DNA from: Phoronis australis
Taxonomy: Eukaryota; Phoronida; Phoronidae
Reading direction: 5' to 3'
DNA length: 64,000 nucleotides
NCBI GenBank assembly: GCA_002633005.1
Contig: NMRA01000218.1
Span: 77,688-141,687 of the forward strand
A program made the position numbers and the translations under genes. Below, piece after piece: positions 36,049 through 50,800 of this stretch (the stretch's first letter is position 1; each line of letters opens with the position of its first letter). Under the pieces are notes generated by a model, which had not been told where the DNA came from, ran no database searches, and worked only from the letters and a program-made list of their open reading frames with translations.

Positions 36049-38836
36049 TTATGTAAGTTTTACTGAATTATCCAGTCGTATCTCATGATAATCGTGTAAC
36101 AGGGCTGCCATACTCAGAGTGTTTTCTCGTTCGTTGGCACGGCGATACATGAAGTAGCCATCTCCAAAGTTGATGTTCAGGTGACGGTTGTTAGTGTACG
36201 GTAACAGAGGGTCTTGACCCGCCTCTTGAACGGGGAATGCATACATAGTCTCTGTAAACACAGAAAGATTTGATTAAACATACCATAGGCAAGAAGGTTT
36301 GCAATGCTTCGATAACACTAAAACCAAAATTTTAGATTGTTTGCTCAGGAGTCGACCACACCGAGTTGCACAGGTCGACCCTTATCAGATCATGTCCAAA
36401 CTATAGTAATCCATATAGTAATGTAAAAACCAAGACACATACACTTTTGTATAGTGTAGTTATAACCATCACAGCATACTAAGCTATCAACAGGTAATTT
36501 ATAACAAACCTACAATACATCCACATGTTTGATTATTTCAAAGTATTCTATCTCGAAACTGCCTTGGTACTCCAAAAATGTACAAGCATCTCGATTTCAA
36601 ACTATTATCCAACATCTACAACGCAGTATAGTTTTGTACACGTACTTAAAGGCCTGCCATCTATCGTAAAGAAGACCACGCCATCAGGCATGACAAGGCC
36701 ACACCCAAATGTCTGTGGTGCTAATGATCCTGTGTCCAGCTGAAGCCTGTGTCCATTGGGCAACTCCAGTATGGACTGACCTATCACACAGCACACCTGG
36801 AAATAGAAAGGTACACCACCTTGTGTTCACACTGTCGCACACAGACACACAAAAAGTAGTTGTTGTCATTTAGCGACTTAAAACAATAAAGTACTTATAA
36901 AATTGGTGACTGTTACTGCAGATGCAATCATTCATATTGCCTATATATNACAGGTCGACCCTTATCAGATCATGTCCAAACTATAGTAATCCATATAGTG
37001 ATGTAAAAACCAAGACACATACACTTTTGTAAAGTGTAGTTATAACCATCACAGCATACTAAGCTATCAACAGGTAATTTATAACAAACCTACAATACAT
37101 CCACATGTTTGATTATTTCAAAGTATTCTATCTCGAAACTGCCTTGCTACTCCAAAAATGTACAAGCATCTCGATTTCAAACTATTATCCAACATCTACA
37201 ACACAGTATCGTTTTGTACACGTACTTAAAGGCCTGCCATCTATCGTAAAGAAGACCACGCCATCAGGCATGACAAGGCCACACCCAAATGTCTGTGGTG
37301 CTAATGATCCTGTGTCCAGCTGAAGCCTGTGTCCATTGGGCAACTCCAGTATGGACTGACCTATCACACAGCACACCTGGAAATAGAAAGGTACACCACC
37401 TTGTGTTCACACTGTCGCACACAGACACACAAAAAGTAGTTGTTGTCATTTAGCGACTTAAAACAATAAAGTACTTATAAGATTGGTGACTGTTACTGCA
37501 GACGCAATCATTCATATTGCCTATATATTTAGTAATGTTTCCTAGTTTACTCATGGTACTGACTTTTAAAAGTGTTTTACCCGCCAGTTCAATTCATTCG
37601 TATTTCTTATATGTGTGCGGTGTAGGCATGTCATTGGTTACGTCATTGAGATTGCAGGATTTTCATGATGTAAGTACTGTTCTTTTTGCTTATCGTTATA
37701 TTTCTGGTTTGTGTAATGCATTCTCTCGTGTCTGTAGTTTCAGTATTTTTCGCTTTATTCGCAGTATTTCTTCCTTTGTGGTTCATGTCGGGGGTTCGGG
37801 CATTGTTCGCTGTGACCTTGAGATTGCAATTCACAAACCAGTCTGTTTATAGCTCATATTTTTGTAATTGTTTAGCGTGACTTGATATCTAGTTTGTGTT
37901 TCGGTCTCACGGTAAAATTGTGTATGAATTATGTTCGTTTTTGTATCTAGTATTTTCACATAAAAGATCTGACAGTTTATTTGATGTCACCATTTCATTA
38001 CTTGAATATTTTCTTCATCAATGTAAATAACGGTTTTCGTATATATTATCACTGCCTGTGCTTGTATTATATTTTGTAGTAATGACTTGGGCTTTTGTTT
38101 ATTTCAGTTTACGGGTTTGTCTATGTACTGACGGCACTCGAATAAAAAATAAACTGCACGTAGAATCACCTGTGTTTCTTTTGATCGTTAGCCGACACTG
38201 TGCCAGAACAGTGATTATTTTGGTGATCATTTTGATACCAATTTAAAACCTGTGTAACAAGCAGCTGATACAATTTAATGTCATTTGCAATATCTTTGGT
38301 GTACTGAAATTACCAGACTGGTACACATGATTGCTTTTATCAAAAAAGATGTAAACAGAACTTAATAAAAGGTCTTTGGGCTCAGCAAACACAATTACAC
38401 TAAATAAAAATAAATTGAAACGATTGACACATGCTATATGCTATATATAACCAAGAAATAATTAATTAAAGTCAGATTACGACAATGGGGTAGTAGAAAT
38501 TTCTGGTGTCAGGTATTGCGGTTGATCAGTAATTCTTTGGTATATGAAGAGCTAGAAGACACAATGCAGAAAAACAGTCTTGTTTATAGACTTGCCTGTT
38601 GAGCTCCTTCAGGCCTCCACTCCGGAAATGATGTGTAGCCATAGACTAGTGGCTTTTGTACGTCACTGCTCAAATTAATCTCGTAGTAGAGAGACGGCTG
38701 TGGATGAGATTCACCCTCCTCTTCAACAAGTCCGTGCAGGAAGTCTTTTACTGGTGGCAGTTCTGTGGTGTCTGGGAGCCGGCTTGTATCTTTTGTAATG
38801 GGACTGACAGGTAGATAGCCATTGGGAGGTGAATAC
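36049..38836 (-). CDS. Armadillo-SPRY gene, exons 26-28: second SPRY domain and C-terminus
   Basis: Exons: 38836-38596, 36796-36646 and 36251-36049 (stop TAA at 36049-36051). The order of conserved features is SPRY-like: LYYEINLSS, YGYTSFPEW, GHRLQLDTGSLAPQTFGCGL, GVVFFTIDGRPL, TMYAFPV, LNINFGDGYFMY. Exon 26 ends CAACAG|gcaagt, a GC donor. Exon 27 also exists as a second copy at 37376-37226 inside a duplicated block next to an N; the two copies differ by few bases. The chosen stop follows RLDNSVKLT. Confidence 0.82.
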
Positions 38837-41800
38837 CTGTTGAATGAATTACCAGACTCAATTGTCTACCATACATTAAAACTGGGTTTCACTTGTAAAT
38901 GTGACTGGCATCCAAAATCCATAGTAAACATGTTCCGATCTAAAGCATTACTGTGCATTCCTGCCGAGAAGTAATTGAAACGTGTCAATATCACTATATC
39001 ACTACTTAATGATAACTTAACAATGTGAAGATATTTCAAACAAGTCACCAGATGTACCAACTGAAAACATACAAATCACTATATGTAATTAACACATACT
39101 GGTAAATTGCTGATTGTATATAACTGTCCAAATCTCATGTGAAAAAGGTGTAACGCCCCGCTCATGGGATGTATGACATAACACTTGGCTGTAAACATTA
39201 ATTGCGCAGATATCGGGTCCTCAGTAGCTCAATGGTAAGAGCACTACAGTCAAGTGACCTAATTATCGGACGTTTTGGCACATTTTGCATTATATTTAAT
39301 TGAAAATACTACGGATTGTTGTAAATTCTTTGCTGAAATAAAGAATTACCTTTATAGAATTGTTGTGTTACTATATCTTGTCACTGAAAGCCACATTTAT
39401 GTTCCGACTGAACTTTAAAAAACACAACAAGCAAACCTTCGGAGAACCTAAATATCGGACACCATGTTTCCCCATACGCCACACCGCGGAAAACTGACTA
39501 ACCACGTAATGGCCGCGGGCACCTTGTAGCCAAATTTCAGCTNTTTATTGCCCATCTTACCAGAGATTACCTATTATACTTATTTACCCGTATTCATTTT
39601 ATTGTAATTGTACTAGTCATAATAAATGACCTTATATCGCCTACATCAGTCTCCTTTCATCTCTGGTAACGAGCTTGCGACGCACGTATCATTTATCTAT
39701 TATCCGGGACATATGTCGATCATAAATGGTATTTCACTCGTTAAATATATTTATGTGAGCATATGGACTCGCCTTCTCCTTTTCCCCCTCATCTTGGTCT
39801 ATTCCATTATTCCCTCGTGCAGGACTACACGACGTTTTTCCAGCCTTCGCATTGGTCTGTTGTTATCACGTGCCTCGAGTTTGGTCAGCTCTTGGCTCTT
39901 ATAGGCTGATGATTGTCACGTGTCTTTAGGGGCGTTTTTGTTATTGTAACCTCTCTTTCAATTCACTTTGTTCCGGCCACATTGTCGTACGTCAAAAACT
40001 CAGGCCGGCGCTTTTTATTGCCCATCTTACCAGAGATTACCTATTATACTTATTTACCCGTATTCATTTTATTGTAATTGTACTAGTCATAATAAATGAC
40101 CTTATATCGCCTACATCAGTCTCCTTTCATCTCTGGTAACGAGCTTGCGGCGCACGTATCATTTATCTATTATCCGGGACATATGTCGATCATAAAAGTA
40201 TGAGCTAAAAATGTTAATTAACAAACCTTGTATTTATGCAGAAAACAATTGTCACACTGCCACCAAATGTCATCAAATGTGATACAAAAAATTTAGGATT
40301 ATTCGTTGCTATCAACTTATTTTAAATAACTCATAAACCGTGAATATTCTGTCTGTGTACTTACTGTTGGAAATGTTGCCAAATACACAGAATTTGAAGG
40401 AGTTTAGTTAGCATCCTGCATTTAGCACTTTGAATACATTTCTAATTGACATACCTTTGAAGGCGACACCCATGTCTATTCCTTTCAGCCAAAATGACAT
40501 GTCTCCACTTTTGGTTATTAAACAACTGACCACATCCCCCTCTGCCCATTCCATGCCATAGTCATTGTTCTGCAACAACGTATTTTCTGTTCTAATGGCA
40601 TAACCAATATAAAATTGATTTCAGTAGCACTAGACCAAGACTTTCAAAAGGAATCAAGATAAAGTACGACAGGGACAAAAAACAATTGCGTCCAATTAGG
40701 ACCTCAAAAAATTATTATCCAGACTGTGGCCCTGTTCATGAATTTGCCAATCTCAACTTTGCAGGGGTTATGCAAGACTTTAAAAACAAAATGGTGATAC
40801 AATTCAAGACATTGATGAAGCCATTCCATAATAAAAATCAGTATCAAAACACAACTTGTTCCATGCTTATTTCTTTTGTTATTATTTCATTTGGCAGCAA
40901 AAATGTTTAAGAGATTAACTCACATCAAATTCTGACACTTTTCCGTTCCACACTTTACATCTACCTCCGTCAAAGGCGCAGGAGTTGGAATCATCTCCAA
41001 CCCCAAGTCCCTTCTCGGGCTCAAACTTGCAATATTCTGTTGCCCAGCCAATCTGTATTACACCTCCGGACTTCAGAGTCACCTGGAAATAAACAGGTTA
41101 AAATGTTATCCAAAATCAACTGAGACCAAGCGTCTGTCCAAGGTGAAATTATATCTAGAAACCCTCCACAGCTGTTTTTGCATTCTCTGCCTTTATCAAT
41201 TTTTCCCAATGAAAAATGAATGAAATTCAGAAAGCATAACCAAAACATGAAAGATACTTGGGCCATTATGTCCAGCAACTACAAGATTTCATCAAAATCT
41301 GATTGCCAGACAGTGTGCTGGCAGGGGATGCTACTGGCTCTCTCAGGATCAGGTCATTGATGAGACTGAGGAAGTTATACCCCCATCACACCGGAGGTGC
41401 GGTGTCACTGCTGTACGGCATTAACCGCAGTGGTACTGCCATGATTGCCGTGGTTCTGCAGTGGTTCCGTCATTGATCACCGTAGCACCACGGAAAACTG
41501 TTGAGACCGCGGACCTTTGCAGTGGCACGGCGAAAACTTTGAGCATGTTTCATGCTTCCGCAGTACAACCACCGTGCAATCGCTGAAAACATGGACTGGG
41601 GACCCTATGACGGTCCTCTGGCGCGAAGAAAAACACATGTGTGACAGGTAGAGGAAAACTATGAAACACTACTGGCGGTGTCACTATGGTGATGGCAGTT
41701 TTGACCAAAAGCCGTAGTGGCACCGCGCCTCTGGTGTGGTGGGAGTATAACAGTCCTTGTTCCTGCTTACAACATCGCTTGAAAAAGTTTGAAGTCTCCA

Positions 41801-44800
41801 AACAAAACTTTAATGATTTGACTGGGATACTAAAACTTTGCTCAGCCAGCCAACACATTGTCCATTATTAGTTAGTTTTCGTCAAGTAAGAAAACTGTCA
41901 AAGTTGAATGATGTTACAGTCAAACAACGTTACAACAAACCTCCCTGGACTTTCTAAATCGTTTGATGTACATGAAGTTCGCCATAACAAAATAAACTTG
42001 AATGAAGTATGTAAGCTTGTGAAATGGTACAGCATACCGGTAAGCGAGGAAATGTCATAAAGGAAGCATGTAACATACATTGACAATACATATCAAATGT
42101 TTCAAATTTATTAAATAGCATTAAACAAGACATACATTGAATAATAACCAGATACAGATGGGGTTTTAGATCTCATACATCTGGTGCTTTTGGTAATTTA
42201 GTAAATCTCCTCTCCCTGCACTAATGAATGTAAAGTTCCAGCTATGCTCGATGCATGGGAACAGTCTGCTGAATCTGCCATCTTATGAAATTCTGTATCA
42301 ATCGTGTTTGAAATGGAAAAATAGTTCCTCCATTTGACTTTATATCATGGTCGCATTGTAACCCCCGCAGAATGAAAGTCATATTTAAAAAAAAAAGCAA
42401 AAAGAAGAAACCCATAAAACAAACAGAATAACTCAGAACAATGTGTTCACCTCATAGTACCATCCCTCTGTGTTATGATCCACCTCATCACCACATGCCC
42501 CATGTGTAGACCGAATACTCTCAAATGTCCAGCTGTCATTGCGCACCTGAAGTCACATCAAAATACATTTAACAAGATTGCACACATTTTGATGAGCATT
42601 GTGCTATGTATAATTTATTGGATGTTTCTGGTATTTATCCCTAATGAGTTAAATAGGTCACAGATCCCCCGTAACTGTCACAACCAAACAAATGATTGGC
42701 TTGTGCAATTGTTTTTGACATAAAAATATACACTTTAAAGCCAAACAAACAATTCCTTACCACACCTAACTTACCGTTTCACACAAACTTTAATAACACN
42801 ATTTTGAATTTAAATCGAACGCAACCACCCATAAATTTTTATTTCAGTTGCCTTCCCCCCCTCCCACACAGATTTTGCTGGAACAGCCCTCAGCACATTC
42901 CCAATTACCAGACATTTTACTTAGTTTCCAGGCAACAAGTTGCCATACACTCCAAATAGATGAACAGACTGAACTTCAACTTCAAACAGCAGGAAATTAA
43001 CGGAGGAATTGAACATCCTCAAATCTAATGTCTGTGTTTTAGTTCATTCTTCATCACTTCAGAACAGAAAGTTACACAGCTGAAAGGTGACTTCAACTGA
43101 ACAAAAACATAACAACGTAGACAACACGGTTTCTAGACTGCCAGAGACCAATGTTACAAGAAATAGTCCCAACAGGGACTCAACTAAGTTTCCTAAATTT
43201 TCAGTGCATTTGTGGAATTTGTTTACTCACTAAAGTTACATTTTTCTAACAATTCATCTTTATTATGAGCTCCCTTTTTCTTATAACATTTTCAAATAAT
43301 ATATCAGAAAATAGAGCCCTTATTTTGATGAGGACTAAACCCTTAAAATAGAGACATTGCACAAAAGAGGTCCCTGTTTATTTTCAAGAATTCAACGTAG
43401 AATTTAGTCTTGCTGTGTATCAAAGGTAAAACATGACATTGCAATGAAGATAGAATAACACAAAAGAGAACAAACTGTGTTTGAACAAAGTCCACATATA
43501 CGCTGAAAATTTAGAGAACATAGTTAAGTTCCTATTGGGCCTGTTTTATGCAACTGGGCACAGAGGCTTGATCCTTCTACTCTAACTTGCCTTTAAACAA
43601 ATGCTTAAGTTGAAATTCATATTTTAGACATTTCAGAAAAGGCTGCCAAGTGCACGGAATTCATTTTAGTCTTCAATATTCAGCCAACTTTGGACGTAGT
43701 TGGACGTACAAACAGTAGTCTCCAAACCACCACTGTAACATACCGCTATAGCCGATTTGAGCACCAAGTTAGAACACAACAGTGTAGACCACATGGTTTC
43801 CAATGCCCCAGCCTGCAGCAGTAGGGTGCAGGAGACCAGGTCTGACTCGCTCGTCTCAACACCAGCACAGTTAGACAGAGTGAGTACCGTGTAACGAGCC
43901 AGGTTGGAGAACATCTCCTCCAAGTCTGAAACTGAAACAACAGACATCAGTTACCAAGGAACAGCCAGTCACTATTATGAGATACATTTAGGTTATTTAG
44001 CGCATGCCAAAATCAAATACAACAAAACTTGAAGTGCTTAAACCACTATTTACCTGTTTTGACAAGTGGCTGCATTGCCAGTATCATTAAACTTTCCTTC
44101 ATAGCAGAATTGCACAAATCACGGGCATGCCTACTTTAATGGTCTGTGGCTTGTTTACAACTGGGGAAGAGAGTAGCTGTGCTGCTTGAACTCTTTTTTC
44201 TATGGTGCCAAACAATACGTTGACATAATGGCTCACTAGGCAATTTTTGAAGTAGCCATGTCATATTGAAATTCATTATGCCACCAGGCAGCGATCAGGT
44301 GTTTGGTGTCGACAAGCATTCAGTGCGACCAGCAGGTCCCATGTAATGCAGCTGGGAGGTTTCAACACAGAGGTATAAACAGCATTACTTTTTAACACCT
44401 TTTCTGATATCATAATGGCAGCAAATAGTCACTGCTGTGGACTGGAGTGTACTGATGACTCGGGGGTGGAGGCAATCCCCTTGAAATATCCATACATTAT
44501 CGACTGCAAAGAAGAATCCACAGCTGTAAAGTCAGTGGCTGCACTTTCCGATAGTTTGAAACACTTATTCCTCATCCTTGCAAGTTTTTCTTCTGCTCTG
44601 TGACTTTAAAGGAGTGAAAATTGGGCACAATTTCACCAGGGTAGAATGTAGTGTGACTACCAGCCATCTTGAATTTTGGTCCACCAAATCTGAGTCGAGA
44701 TCAAGCTAAAGTCGCATTCGCACTCCCATTACTCTAGGGATCACTGATAGGAAAAGCCCGCAATTAGAATTGTTGTCTATTATGTATTCAATAGTTTATA

Positions 44801-47800
44801 AATAGTGGAGTGAGTCATAAGTATTACAGTGCTTAAAAATGATCAATTTATATAAAAAAACCCCCAAAAATAACCTCGCCAGTCGATCATCTGCCAATTG
44901 AATTAGAACACCCACAAACACTATCTGACAATATATTAATTAGCTGATTTTGAGTTACAAGCACAAATTGGTCAAAACATACTAAATAAAATTGGTCATC
45001 CTTCACTGTGTTTAGTGTAAGAAATCATCAGAAATTGTTGCTTGCTTTCCTGTGGTTCATGGTATAATGAGGAATGGCAAGGCGTTGCGTTTGTGGCAAC
45101 TGTAACAGTTAGTATTTGACCATGTGGCTCTTTCCACTTTGCCGCTGGACAGCGCAGAAGCACGGATACAGCAAGGTTTGTACGAGAAACTCGCGTGTTG
45201 GTGGACATGACACACTAGTGCTGGGTACGTTCATACGTCAAACTCGTCTCCGTGGAGCTAATAAACTTACAGTTGAAGTCACGTTTCTTCTATTTTTTCG
45301 TTTTTGGGTATTGAATTCATGATTGTGATACGCAGATCCCAAATAATGAAGATCAATTAGATATCAGATATGAAAATGGATTGTAGTTTGGCATGTTGCT
45401 GATCAATTGAACATTTATTTACCTCCACTTTTCAGCTCCTGAGATTCAAGAAGGTCTGCGTTGGTGTTGGTGAATGCACTCTCTGACATTTCCTTGTGGA
45501 TGTGTCGTGTGGGACTGGGTGAACGAGCCAAGTGATGGTGAATGGTAGGTGGCTCTGGTAGTGGCGACATGGGAGACAACTCTGCGATGACGTCATCCGT
45601 ATCACTGTCAGCATCAATGTCACTCAGGGCGAATATAGAAGCTTGGTCGTTAGTAGTAGGAGTGAGGTCTGAAGCTAAAAGAAAACAAAAATTGAAAATT
45701 CAAGTTTTGAATTTTTATGATGCAAAGACCTGATTAATTGCACTTAATTAAACTCAGTAAAAATAACATCATGAACCAAGAACAATTAGTGCTTCCCTAC
45801 TCCGTGTACTTACAGTGTTGACCAGTGGTCAGTAACTCAGCGCTAGAGACTGCTGTGCTAAGCACTGCGTTGATCCACTCTCCAGTCAGATAGAACAACA
45901 GCATGATCAATGAGTGGATCACTCGCTGGTTGAGCAGCTGCCTGCGGGACGAGTCTGTAAAATATAACAAAAGAAAATAAATGTGTCATTGCACTCACTG
46001 GAACTGTTGTTGAATTACAGCAGACCTCTAGTCTGCTTTTACACTACGGTCTAAATTTATACACTGAGATATCCTACTGCCGAGTTCTCAGCAATATTTA
46101 GCAATATATGGATAACAAGTTGGTTTAAAATGCTAACTTAATGCTTCCATGCCAAACAGCTGAAAACTTAAAACTTAAGAGCTCAAGTTATTCAGCAACA
46201 CAATCAAATTTAGCTCATTGCCGCAGACATCAGAAAATGGGGATTACACTGTTGATAATAATCTGGGAAAAACTTGACCCTATGAAGTTCTTGAAGTTAA
46301 AAAAGTGTACACGTTTAAAGCGTAGAAATATCAATCCAATTTCATGTTGAAAATGCTGCACAGTTGGATGACTGCATTGAAAAAAAGAAGGAATAAAATC
46401 CTATTTCCAGACTAATGCTATCCATTCTGCACCCATCCACTCAATAGAGCAGCCTACTTACCATGTACAGACAACACAGTCAGTATTTTGAGCGCTCCCA
46501 AGCAGTGAGCCAGGAAGATAGGCTGCACCTCTTTATCCGACATCACCTGATCAACACTGTCTCTGTGAATAACAGAAATATGCAAAAAGCCGTAAAAATG
46601 ACACAAAACACAGACAATTAAGAAGTTAATGAATTCATGAAACCAACTCATAATCTGCTTTTCATTGTTCTAGTTTTCTTGATTTAAACATCTCATGTAT
46701 ATTACTAATTTGTTTATGAAGATTGGATATATTATACCTGGATAGAGTTAGTAGCAGTATTTTATTGTCAAAAATACAAGCACAAACATACAAGAGCACA
46801 GACCAGTAAAGTTTCAAAAGAAGTTAAGGCAATCTGGGTTACTAATAAAAGAGCACAAAAAAGAATGAATATATCTCAATGAAAAAAACAATTTCAGAGC
46901 ATTTTCCAGGTACAGTGAATACTGTGTATGTAACACCATAAACAACAAAAAAACCAACATTTTCTGAGTAATGTCTCACCTTACAATGCTGCCAAGATAT
47001 TCTATGAAGCCTTCACAAGCCTGTATTTCCCGACTGTGTCCCGGGTGTCTGGCCAGGATATGCAATAACTCTAGTTCCTACAACATGATCATAATAACAG
47101 TCACACTGAATACTGTGTTACAAATACAGAATCAACTCATTCAATTATTGGTTTTTGACTATATTCTACGATTACATTTTCGGTCTGTTTAGCTGGATAA
47201 AAAACTAAAATCAAACTGGACCTTTTCTGACAGTCTCATAATATTACCGTGCAAGGATTCCGTTTCCGTTACCAACATGGCAAAGGAAATAGAATGCTAT
47301 CAAGGTGCCGATTTCATAAAAGTAAAAACCCTAATTTAACTTTTTATTTCTTTTAGCCAGCTAAAAAGGACGAAATTCAGCTTCAAAATCTTGAGAAACA
47401 GCACCTTAAGTTGATGACAACAAAATGCAGTGTAAATGCAGGTACCAGCCAATTGTCAATAGCAAAGCCAGAAAAAAATCTGAATGTATTTATGAAAAAA
47501 CAATCAACTATATTACAAGACTGCCCTCTTCAGGACTTACCGATACTTTACTGATGGGTGAACAAGGATGAGTACTGAATAATATCTTGATGGTACTCTT
47601 AAGAACAACTTCAGACACACAGTGATTCACAACCTCGCCTATGAATAAACAAAAAAACTGAGTATGAAAACTGAGTACAGTAAACCAACCACATAAGCAC
47701 ACAAGAACAATATTTGTTATACTCCCGGGATTTTCAGTAGATAAGCCCATGGGCATGAATTCGGAAAATGAAACTTTTCAGGCGTTTTTAGTAACACCAA

Positions 47801-50800
47801 ATAAACGCCTGGCATTTATTTTGAAAAGGGGGCACGTAACGGAAAAGTCATAGTTTTGCTGACTGACATTTTTTAGTTAAAACTGGGCTTTTAAATTTTA
47901 TGTTAATAAATGCATAGTTCGCCAACACCTTGTTCATTTTTATAAATGATAATTGCTCCATAAAAGTGAATTTGTGACAAAAAATTGACTGGGGGCTTTT
48001 AAGAGGAAATTTTCCGAATAAATGCCTCACTATCTGTACACTTGACACCAGCAGTTGTAATTATTATACCAAATAAATGCCCATGGGCGTTTATTCGGCA
48101 TAATTTTCCTAATAAACGGCTGTTTCATCGGGTGGGCTTATCTACGGAAAACCTTGGTACCAACAAATGTTGACTCAATTTGAAATTCCACACAGCACTA
48201 ATTTGACGAAGATGAAATCTCAAACTTCAAACTGAAAAACATCACAAACTTGGCACTACAAGGGGCTTTACATGACAGATGGTCATGAGCAGCCTCTGGC
48301 TTACTTGTAGAACAATCACACATTAACCTACTATTGAATTTTAATATTTAGTAATCTAAGTTTAGCAAAGCTAACCACATTGTAAGAGAATCTAAATCCC
48401 ATGTCCATTTACTATCAATTCTGCCTTCGTCTTCCAAGTACTTGGATACCACAGCCAGTTTTAAAAACCAACTGTATTTGAATTGACACGAATGTACGAT
48501 TTCATAACAAAAGCAAAATTAAACACTTTCCATATAGCATGTGCTTAAAAATCACACACATTTCTTAGTCAAATAAATCCATGCAAAACTTACCATAAGG
48601 GAACTGGAACTCAGCCTGCACAACTGGACTCTTCTCCATGTGAACAACCTCAACAATTCCAGATGACATGAAAGTACCAATGAGAACGCACACACAGTCA
48701 GGGGGAACATCGAGCTGTGTGACCTTGTCACAGTCGACAACGTCAGAGAATATTATCAAGTGTTTAATAGCTGTAAACAGAAAAAAATCACAATCAAGAA
48801 TTTGAACTTGCTTTCACCAATTCATTTTTTATCAAACTTTTCTTCTTCCTTTTTACTAGATACGCGTTTTCTAAGTAAACATAACAGATAACTCCAGGAA
48901 CAATTTTGAGATAATGAACAGAATCAGTTATTAAAAAAATACCAAAGGTGGCTCCATCAGTAGTGAACACTGCCTTTCCCGTTGGACCTCCGTGCATTCA
49001 CACTACATTCACTCTTTTTCACACACTCAACGTAAGATGGAGCATGCGGAGGCAAGAGACCCGACTTAATAAAACAAAACATTTTATAAGCTGAAACAAA
49101 CAGCAGGATCCTCGACAAGTCTTGTAGTATTTTGTGACATAGTCAATGTATCTATCAATAACATGCACATTTCTTAGCAGTAGTAATGTACCTCGTAAAA
49201 AGGCCTGTCCGTGTGGGCCCCTTATGACAACAATGACAACATTCCCTTCATCCTGAGGTCTGAAGGGAATCTTGATATTTAGGTCATTTATGTCCCAGGA
49301 GTTCCTGATGGTAAAGTCATCTTGCTTGATGGCTTGGCTAGTTAAAGAGTCCCACAATAATATGTTGAGCTGAAAATAGACAGAGTTCAGATCATGAAAA
49401 TGTGTAAATGAAAAACTGGCCATAAGAATAAATTCCCACATACAGTTAAGTTTCCTCAAACTCAAAAATAATAATGGCCAAAATTTTACTGTATTGACAA
49501 AAATGTTCAAAATGTCATTGTGCGTTTGTAGATGACAGCCATATTATACACAATTTTCAAATAATGAAGTAAAATTGTCGGTGGCTTCTAACAAAGTTTT
49601 TACAACATTAATTTTTACTCTTCCGCCATACTACGTTCTAATTTGGAGAAACTTTATCGTACACTCCCTTTTGCAGTGCTTGAAAAATTCATTGAATGAG
49701 TGACTTCAGTTTTCAAAATGTAGGGTTGCAAACACAGTTCTGAACCGAGTTGGACGAGTGATGAACGATTTATCACATCTCACTCCGCTACTATGACAAA
49801 CTAATCTGAATGTGAAATAGTGATAAGCAATGCAGCAATGTACAACTGTAGGCCAAGTGTCCTATAGGTGTCATCATTGTGGATGAATACAGCAAAATGA
49901 GAGAGGATACAGCACATTCTGTCAAGTGGCATACACAGTAACATTATAAAACTGACAAATACAATTTTATCAGACAAATTATTCATTAATATTCAAAATA
50001 TAGTAATTACAACTTGCCATGAACACATAACTAAAATAATTTCAATTTCACTGAATGTTTAAGCTTGAACATAGAGCTACAAAACTGATAATGTGGGTTA
50101 TAAAGCATTCACTTTGCATTTAAACAAACAAACCCACTGTGGTCAATAAACACTTAACTACTAACTACAACTACTACAAAAAGCAGATGACACTATGTTA
50201 TAACAAGAAGTATAAACAGTACCCCATTCTTGTCCAAGTGGTATGTTCTATCTGCCACCTCAATCCTCCCCAGGTCAGAATCACACTCAATCAACAGGGA
50301 CAGAGGTTTGTCTGAAAACCCAAACAACACAAGGCAGTACAGAGGGCAACACAAAAAATAGATCACAAAATGTAATACACAACTTCCATCGAGGTACCAG
50401 TTTTAAACCCTTCCTTGGACATAATTTTGTTATTTTAGATGTATTAGGCTTTCCATATAGTCCCAAGAATACTTTAGAAACATAGGAAAACACAATCTGA
50501 TTACTCAAACGTAGGCTCGTCAAATACTGTGTGAAGTAAAGCTCTTGTGTCATATTGTGTCACTGAGAGATCACAGAATAACGAAAAAAGTGATATTGAG
50601 CAGGGGTCTGAATAGAACACCATTTTTAAAGGATTATCACGGTAACGTAGACGAAAGCAAATCAACTAGCTTGACTGTTCATAATATTTGACAATTTGTG
50701 GCACTCGTGTGCTGAGAGATGCTCAAAACATATGTTCAGAACCAAATTCACACGTGTAGGCTTCAAATAACCAATAAAGGCTAGTCATATCTAGATAGTT

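Noticed and set aside
37517-37880. Hydrophobic 111-codon frame
   Set aside because: A by-product of T-rich intron sequence; no start context, no donor, no family resemblance.
39217-39250. Functional tRNA gene
   Set aside because: Only the 5' half is present; no box B or acceptor pairing.
50482-50604. Separate first exon for the SPRY half (MVFYSDPCS...)
   Set aside because: No donor gives the phase 1 needed to enter exon 13; linking exon 12 to exon 13 fits better.
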